Positions 45,528 to 49,866 of a DNA stretch of 49,866 nt are shown in pieces. Every line of letters begins with the position of its first letter. Position 1 is the stretch's first letter. Source of the stretch: an uncultured Clostridia bacterium (lineage in GTDB: Bacteria > Bacillota > Clostridia > Oscillospirales > Oscillospiraceae); assembly GCA_947307255.1 (NCBI GenBank), contig CAMZIO010000010.1, forward strand, positions 1-49,866, written 5' to 3'. The notes beneath the pieces were generated by a model. That model did not search any database, was not told the DNA's origin, and saw only the letters and a list, made by a program, of their open reading frames with translations. A program made the translations under genes and the position numbers.

Positions 45528-45556
45528 ATTTTAGCCGTTTTTGCGGCAAAAGTCAA
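45528..45556 (-). promoter_or_regulatory. Promoter of hisS
   Basis: TTGACT at 45556-45551, a 17-nt spacer and TAAAAT at 45533-45528. Confidence 0.75.
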
Positions 45557-45657
45557 GGCACTGTGCAGCCCGACCGCCGCCCCTTGGCAGCCGGCGGGAG
45601 CCGCCTGCGTCAAACGATCGGTCCGCTCTCTGCTCGCAGACGGGCTCGACCCGGGTG

Positions 45658-45686
45658 TTGCATACGGCGGGCCGATCTGTTATGCT
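45658..45686 (+). promoter_or_regulatory. Promoter of the GyrI-like gene
   Basis: TTGCAT at 45658-45663, a 17-nt spacer and TATGCT at 45681-45686, giving a very short leader to the RBS GAAAGGTGG. Confidence 0.68.
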
Positions 45687-45709
45687 GGATGGAGAAAGGT
45701 GGTGCGCAA

Positions 45710-46342
45710 ATGGCATTCGATTTCAAAAAAGAGTACAAGGCGTTCTATATGCCGGGGAGCGAGCCGGAAATCGTTACGGTCCCCCGGGCAAATTATATCG
45801 CCGTAAGGGGAATCGGCGACCCGAACGAGGAGGGCGGCGCCTACCAGCGGGCAATCGGCGTGCTGTATGCCGTCGCCTATACGCTGAAGATGAGCTGCAG
45901 GACGGAACATCAAATCGAAGGCTTCTTCGACTACGTCGTTCCGCCGCTGGAGGGCTTCTGGTGGCAGGAGGGCGTCGATGGCTTTGACTATTCCGACAAG
46001 TCGTCCTTCCATTGGATCTCCGTTATCCGGCTGCCGGATTTTATCACGGAGGCGGACCTTGCCTGGGCCGTAAAAACGGCGTCCGGGAAAAAGAAGCTGG
46101 ATTGCTCCGCGGCAGAGTTTTTAAGGGTTGACGAGGGGCTGTGCGTTCAGCTCCTGCATACGGGCCCGTTTGACGACGAGAGCGCCTCGGTTGCCCGAAT
46201 GGATGCTTTTATTCAGGCAAACGGCTATGTAAACGACTTGACGCGCGAGCGGCTGCATCACGAAATCTATCTGTCCGATGCGCGCAAGGTTGCGCCAGAG
46301 AAATGGAAAACCGTTATCCGACACCCGATCAAAAAAATTTAG
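45710..46342 (+). CDS. GyrI-like small-molecule-binding domain protein
   Basis: 210 residues with no HTH. IVTVPRANYIAVRGIGDPNEEGG, a central FWWQEGVDGFDYSDKSSFHW, and LLHTGPFDDESASVARMDAFIQANGY match the SHV2/GyrI-like fold used to bind hydrophobic or cationic small molecules. Stand-alone members are often annotated as GyrI-like domain proteins; ligand unknown, with drug or heme-like binding possible. AAAGGTGG lies before the ATG, and a terminator shared with the ZIP gene follows. Confidence 0.83.
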   Translation: MAFDFKKEYKAFYMPGSEPEIVTVPRANYIAVRGIGDPNEEGGAYQRAIGVLYAVAYTLKMSCRTEHQIEGFFDYVVPPLEGFWWQEGVDGFDYSDKSSFHWISVIRLPDFITEADLAWAVKTASGKKKLDCSAAEFLRVDEGLCVQLLHTGPFDDESASVARMDAFIQANGYVNDLTRERLHHEIYLSDARKVAPEKWKTVIRHPIKKI

Positions 46343-46369
46343 TTCGTTCAGATTTCGGTCTGTGTACGC

Positions 46370-46424
46370 AGCGATGGCTGCCGCAAAGCCTTACCCGCTT
46401 TGCGGCAGCCATCGCTGTTTTTTA
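46370..46424. terminator. Convergent terminator
   Basis: AGCGATGGCTGCCGCAAAGC and its complement (46398-46417) form a 20-bp stem around CTTACCC, with GTTTTTT after it on the plus strand. On the minus strand the downstream T tract is poorer, at AAATTTTTTT near 46330-46340. Confidence 0.82.
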
Positions 46425-47276
46425 CAGATAGATGATCAGCAAGCCCGTCAGCAATCCAAGAATTACCATGGCCGCGGGGAGCTTGGATTTCCACATCAAG
46501 ATGGATTCCGGCAGCAGTTCGCCAAACACCACGTACAGCATGGCGCCGGAAGCGAAGCTCAGCGAAATGACCAGCGCGGTCGGGCTGATCACACCGATGA
46601 AAAAGCCCATCAGCGCGCCCAGAATCGTCGGCGCGCCGGACAATGCCGTAATCCCGACGGAATGCACTTTGTTCATACCGCCCGAAATCAGCGGCACCGC
46701 TACCGCCATCCCCTCCGGGATGTTGTGCAGGCCGATCACCAGCGCCATGATCAGCCCACCCCGGTTGGTAAGGATCTGATCCAGCGTTCTGGCGAAGGAC
46801 GCGCCGATCACCATCCCCTCCGGCACGTTGTGCAGGGCAATGGCCGCCGCCATCACCAGCCCGGCCAGAAACAGTCCGCTGCGGGGCTGGCGGCCTTCCC
46901 GGTGCTCTCTGAAATGGTTGGCGTGTGTCAGCTCTTCCAGCGAGTCCGCCGTTCGCGGATGGTTCTCGTCGATATGTGCCACCTCGTGGTTCGTCGTCTT
47001 GTCAATCCACGCGTTGAGCATGGCGATGATCACAAAGCCGACGCTCACCCCGCACGCCACCAGCCACACGTTGGCGGCCCCGTCGTCGGTATTCAGCGCC
47101 TCCGTCAGCAGGTCGAAACAGACCACCGCGGTCATGACGCCGGCCGCGAAAGACAGCAGTAGGCTGACGGTTTTATCGGAATCCTTTCGGAACATACAGG
47201 CGATTACGCCGCCAAGTCCCGTCCCGCCGACGCCGGCAAGGGCTGTGATCCCCACGATCTGCCAGATTGAATCCAC
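46422..47276 (-). CDS. ZIP-family metal transporter
   Basis: 284 residues, about eight membrane helices. The two metal-site helices carry HNVPEGMVIGASF and HNIPEGMAVAVPL, diagnostic of ZIP (ZupT/GufA branch). A soluble, His/Glu-rich loop lies between helices 3 and 4 (NHEVAHIDENHP, THANHFREHREG), as expected for a divalent-metal-handling loop. Zn2+ or Mn2+/Fe2+ uptake is likely; direction is not certain. The start is a GTG at 47276, 7 nt after GAGG; an ATG at 47297 has no ribosome site. Confidence 0.9.
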   Translation of the reverse strand: MDSIWQIVGITALAGVGGTGLGGVIACMFRKDSDKTVSLLLSFAAGVMTAVVCFDLLTEALNTDDGAANVWLVACGVSVGFVIIAMLNAWIDKTTNHEVAHIDENHPRTADSLEELTHANHFREHREGRQPRSGLFLAGLVMAAAIALHNVPEGMVIGASFARTLDQILTNRGGLIMALVIGLHNIPEGMAVAVPLISGGMNKVHSVGITALSGAPTILGALMGFFIGVISPTALVISLSFASGAMLYVVFGELLPESILMWKSKLPAAMVILGLLTGLLIIYL

Positions 47277-47359
47277 CGGCCCACCTCGTTTCGTCATCAA
47301 ATAGAGCAATCGCACGCGGTCGCTTCCTTTCGACCGTCTGCGACAGCCAATCCAGCCGT

Positions 47360-47388
47360 ATTGTAGCAAAACGGCCGCGCTTTCGCAA
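47360..47388 (-). promoter_or_regulatory. Promoter of the ZIP transporter gene
   Basis: TTGCGA at 47388-47383, a 17-nt spacer and TACAAT at 47365-47360, leaving a leader of about 85 nt. Confidence 0.68.
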
Positions 47389-47417
47389 GAGAAGCACGGC
47401 CATTTATATCAAATATT

Positions 47418-47885
47418 TTGTCGGAAAAGAATCCGATCGCCTCGCTGACGGACGAGAACGCAGTGCTTAACCCGCGGACGTCCGCACAGGAGTATGCCGG
47501 CGGCGCGGTGGTCGGCGGCGTGCTCGGCGGCGGGCAGGCGCTGGCCGCAAGCGGTGTGAACAGCACGGCACAAAAGGCGAAGCTGGAGCGCGCATACCAG
47601 GAGACCGGCGCGGCGATCAAGCAGCAGGGGATGCTCAACGACCTGGTGCAGATGGGTCTCGGCATGAGTGAAGAAACGCGCAAGAGCGCGCAGACCATCC
47701 GGGATAAGATTGCGCGCGGCGAGAGCGTGAGCGACCGCGAGGTCGGCAGGCTGCTGCGCGGCGAGATCACCGAGGAGTCTCTGCCGGACGGGAGTAACAC
47801 GAAGGGGATCCGTGAGGTCTATGAGGCGAAGCGGGAGTATGAGAAGTATGCCGAGCGGCTGCGCGAGTTCAAGCGAGTGATCCGC
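47418..47885 (+). pseudogene. Truncated phage- or plasmid-type large protein fragment
   Basis: About 155 sense codons with no good start (only TTG) and no ribosome site; the frame opens inside the ZIP promoter region. NPIASLTDENAVLNPRTSAQEYAGG, then a small-residue hydrophobic stretch AVVGGVLGGGQALA and long charged helices ending in KREYEKYAERLREFKR, look like an internal piece of a large phage or element protein. Past about 47885 the sense character is lost although the frame stays open to 48152. Most likely an insertion remnant; the family is not identified with certainty. Confidence 0.5.
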
Positions 47886-48347
47886 ACCGCGCGGCGGGAA
47901 AGCGCGGACCATCACGGCGCTGAGCGCCAGTGTGTGGATTCGCTCCATCATTGTGTACCATCCTTTTCAAAATCGTTCGGGCGTTTTGCCTGTCTGCCCC
48001 GTAAACAGCCGAGGATGGCAAAATGGTGCATGGAGCGTTTTGTCAAGTGCTTTTTCTGTTTTATTGACGCTTTCTTCTTTACTCACATGACCGGAAACGG
48101 ACAGGAAAAAGGGCGTAAAACGCGCCTGTGGACGGTTAGAAGCCCATTTTAGGGGTAAGCAAACAAGTCCCTTGTCCACCTCGAAGATGAGATTGTAGCA
48201 GGAGTAAATAGCCTGTAATTGTCTAGTTTTTCGGGCTACGATAAGGTGTTAAATGTCCACGTTTTTCTGTTGTTTATTAGCTAACTGCTCCTGTTTCTTG
48301 TGGTAGCCGGAATAGAAAAATTAGCATTTTTTTGTTATATTATAATT

Positions 48348-48461
48348 ATGCGGTTATCCATCTTCAATGAGAAGCTGTTCAATGGCTCCATCTGGCGGTT
48401 CATCTTTCTGCACGGGCGTGATGTCTTCTACGCAATGATGATGGTGGCTTTTTCGATATGA
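48348..48461 (+). pseudogene. 37-residue hydrophobic fragment
   Basis: A short frame (MRLSIFNEKLF to VAFSI) with no ribosome site; its ATG sits directly after a TATAAT. WRFIFLHGRDVFYAMMM suggests a cut-off piece of a membrane protein. Not confidently a gene. Confidence 0.25.
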
Positions 48462-48484
48462 AGTATGATACCATTTATAGTCTT

Positions 48485-48538
48485 AAACCGACCACCTATG
48501 GGGAATCGGTGGAAATCGGTTTCCTGCTTTTTTATACT
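48485..48538 (+). promoter_or_regulatory. Possible LytTR operator and promoter
   Basis: AATCGGT occurs twice, at 48504-48510 and 48514-48520, and AAACCGA (48485-48491) is the complement of TCGGTTT (48516-48522). A TATACT at 48533-48538 could be the -10. Paired short repeats just upstream of the -10 fit autoregulation by a LytTR protein; the -35 is poor. Confidence 0.4.
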
Positions 48539-48563
48539 ATGATCACAGCAAGGAGGTGAGCAA

Positions 48564-49004
48564 GTGAAAATTGAAATCAAAATAGACGAGGACTGCAAGG
48601 AACCAAAAATCATCATTGTGACGGATAAGATGACCGACGAGATCAATGACATCATGAAAAGGCTTTCAGACGAACAACCGAAGATGTTTGCCGGGTTCAA
48701 GGACGATGTGGTTGAATTGCTGGAGCCATCAGATTTTTATCGTGTTTTCGCTGCGTCGGGAAAAGTGTTTGCCGAAACAACTCGTGGCGAGTATTTGATC
48801 CGTCAGCGGCTCTATGAAATGGAACAGCGATTAGAAAAAAGTTCATTTGTGCGGATATCGAATTCCGATATTATCAACCTGAAAAAAGTCAAAGGCTTTG
48901 ATTTGAGCTTTGCAGGAACGATTTGCGTTACGCTCTCAAATGGGACAGTTACTTACGTTTCCAGGCGGTATGTCTCCAAAATCAAACAAATATTAGGAAT
49001 ATGA
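48564..49004 (+). CDS. LytTR-domain DNA-binding regulator
   Basis: 146 residues. A short N-terminal region (1-50, KIEIKIDEDCKEPKIIIV) leads to a LytTR domain (about 50-146): VELLEPSDFYRVFAASGKVFAET, then YEMEQRLEKSSFVRISNSDIINLKKVKGF and VTYVSRRYVSKIKQIL. GTG start with AAGGAGG 7 nt upstream. Paired with a DUF3021 membrane protein, a common two-gene unit in Firmicutes in which the membrane protein is thought to antagonise the LytTR regulator. Its lower GC content and position next to a relaxase suggest it is cargo of an integrative element. Confidence 0.9.
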   Translation: MKIEIKIDEDCKEPKIIIVTDKMTDEINDIMKRLSDEQPKMFAGFKDDVVELLEPSDFYRVFAASGKVFAETTRGEYLIRQRLYEMEQRLEKSSFVRISNSDIINLKKVKGFDLSFAGTICVTLSNGTVTYVSRRYVSKIKQILGI

Positions 49005-49014
49005 GGTGGTAAAA

Positions 49015-49479
49015 ATGAAGAGAAAGATTATAAAGCGTGGATTTCTTGGATTCCCTCTTGGTATTGCTATCGGTTATGTTATTACAGTGATCATATCGGT
49101 ATGTGTCGGAGACGGTTCCTTTTATCCTGTTACTGCGGAACTGATCGACACTATGGGCAATGAACTAAATGCCGTTGTTTTTCAAACGGTGTTATGCGGT
49201 ATTATGGGCATGGGTTACGCAATGGCTTCGGTTATCTGGGATATCGACTCATGGAGCCTTGCAAAACAAAGCGGTGTATATTTTGCAATAGCCTGCGTCG
49301 TGATGTTCCCGATTGCTTATATCGCCAATTGGATGAAGCACGATATTGTCGGCATTCTGTCATATGCAGGGATATTTGTTGCCATTTTTATTTTCGTCTG
49401 GCTGATTCAATACTTTGTATGGAAAGACAAAGTCAAAAGGATGAATGACGGGATTCAGAACAGCAATAACACAAAATAA
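49015..49479 (+). CDS. DUF3021 membrane protein
   Basis: 154 residues with four hydrophobic helices (about 9-33, 56-80, 86-108, 116-138). GFPLGIAIGYVITVI, GNELNAVVFQTVLCGIMGMGYAMASVIW and a C-terminal YFVWKDKVKRMN match DUF3021 as I know it. ATG 49015 lies 5 nt after GAGGTGG, 10 nt past the LytTR stop, so the two are one operon. Likely membrane partner of the LytTR protein. Confidence 0.85.
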   Translation: MKRKIIKRGFLGFPLGIAIGYVITVIISVCVGDGSFYPVTAELIDTMGNELNAVVFQTVLCGIMGMGYAMASVIWDIDSWSLAKQSGVYFAIACVVMFPIAYIANWMKHDIVGILSYAGIFVAIFIFVWLIQYFVWKDKVKRMNDGIQNSNNTK

Positions 49480-49536
49480 ACATAACAAAAATATAAAGCG
49501 GCGGGATAGGTAATTATATCCTGCCGCTCTGCTTTA

Positions 49537-49866
49537 TTATCGTTCCATGTCTTGCTTGCGTGTAGGTTGCTCTCTGCCGTTTTCCTCTTTCACGATACTG
49601 TAAACATTCCTGCGGATTTGCTCCACTTCCTTAACCTCATCTTTCAGCGCGTAATACTGGCGGGTTAGCTCTTTCTTCTCGCCGTTCAGCTTGTCGCGCT
49701 CCGCTTTCCACGCCTTTAGGGGAATACTTGTCTTGCCGTTCATTACGGCGTTCAGATAGCGTTCTGCGGCTTCATAGTGGGTCAGCTTCATGCGGTGGCT
49801 TTCGTAAAACGCTTCCTGCTTTTTGGGCTTCTGCTGTTTGTATTTCCTGTAAATATCGCGGTACTG
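49537..49866 (-). CDS. Relaxase/mobilisation protein, C-terminal part (runs off the window)
   Basis: The last 109 codons of a longer gene whose 5' part lies beyond 49866. The reading frame is open to the edge (YRDIYRKYKQQKPKKQEAFYE, then LTHYEAAERYLNAVMNGK), and the end is a charged coiled coil finishing in QPTRKQDMER. This tail is the one I associate with relaxases of Tn1549-like integrative and conjugative elements in gut Firmicutes. It marks the right end of the window as mobile DNA; the catalytic Tyr and His-triad domain are not in view. Confidence 0.75.
   Translation of the reverse strand, partial: QYRDIYRKYKQQKPKKQEAFYESHRMKLTHYEAAERYLNAVMNGKTSIPLKAWKAERDKLNGEKKELTRQYYALKDEVKEVEQIRRNVYSIVKEENGREQPTRKQDMER

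Larger units (their letters stand above)
47886..48547. other. Low-GC junction region of the accessory block
   Basis: GC content falls here relative to the rest of the window and stays low to the right edge. No confident gene is present apart from a 37-codon frame at 48348-48461. A boundary of inserted DNA probably lies between 47885 and 48300, but no clear att duplication could be picked out by eye. Confidence 0.4.

Noticed and set aside
45464..45710. T-box leader for hisS
   Set aside because: No GGTGG-ACCGC core, specifier loop or terminator was found on the minus strand upstream of hisS; only a promoter is visible.
47409..47951. 180-codon minus-strand frame opposite the phage-like fragment
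   Set aside because: No ribosome site before its ATG; the plus-strand frame has the more natural amino-acid composition and helical pattern.

Overview
The window is about 50 kb of GC-rich chromosome from an anaerobic, probably spore-forming member of the Clostridia; an Oscillospirales-like gut lineage is my best guess. This rests on a tryptophan T-box leader, a perfect CIRCE operator at hrcA-grpE-dnaK-dnaJ, the Firmicutes order glmU-prs-pth-mfd-foldase, an rnfCDGEAB cluster in clostridial order, a SpoIIQ-like M23 protein, a YerC/TrpR-like regulator and ECF-type folate uptake. Most promoters are close to sigma-A consensus. No rRNA, tRNA or CRISPR array was seen.

Layout. 1-130: a small palindromic repeat. 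196-2028 (minus): TrpB2-type tryptophan synthase beta chain behind a T-box leader with a UGG specifier. 2084-7687 (minus): M23/SpoIIQ-like gene, then gpmI, tpiA, pgk and trmL; a 124-bp tandem repeat carrying the 3' end of pgk separates pgk from tpiA. 7798-15459 (plus): glmU-like gene with a degenerate N-terminal domain, prs, pth, mfd and a parvulin-type foldase. 15580-16967: thiolase. 16968-19036: a hairpin-rich intergenic island, an unusual XRE regulator with a cysteine-laddered repeat domain, and a DUF975 membrane protein. 19234-24484: rnfCDGEAB. 24485-25163: three copies of a palindromic repeat module. 25164-31306: CIRCE, hrcA, grpE, dnaK, dnaJ, a PHP phosphatase and rpiB. 31499-38794: DUF4015 protein, AGCS symporter with glutaminase, a small XRE membrane protein, MBL hydrolase with DUF2461, and GAPDH. 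38832-40861: a histidine-kinase-like protein lacking its phosphoacceptor His, and mnmA. 41018-45463: glyA, folT with a tetrahydrofolate riboswitch, a YerC-like gene and hisS. 45658-47388: a GyrI-like protein and a ZIP transporter. 47400-49866: lower-GC accessory DNA with a truncated phage-like gene, a LytTR-DUF3021 pair and the C-terminus of an ICE-type relaxase at the edge.

How the genes work together. GAPDH, PGK, TPI and cofactor-independent phosphoglycerate mutase give lower glycolysis. Thiolase condenses acetyl-CoA toward C4 fermentation, and Rnf couples reduced ferredoxin to NAD+ and an ion gradient, which the AGCS symporter could use to import amino acids (glutamine, given the adjacent glutaminase). 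glyA and folT are divergent and both concern folate; folT sits under a THF-sensing RNA. The least explained items are the XRE/cysteine-ladder protein, the GlmU homologue lacking the nucleotide-binding loop, the H-box-less kinase, the pgk tandem repeat, and the mobile DNA at the right edge.
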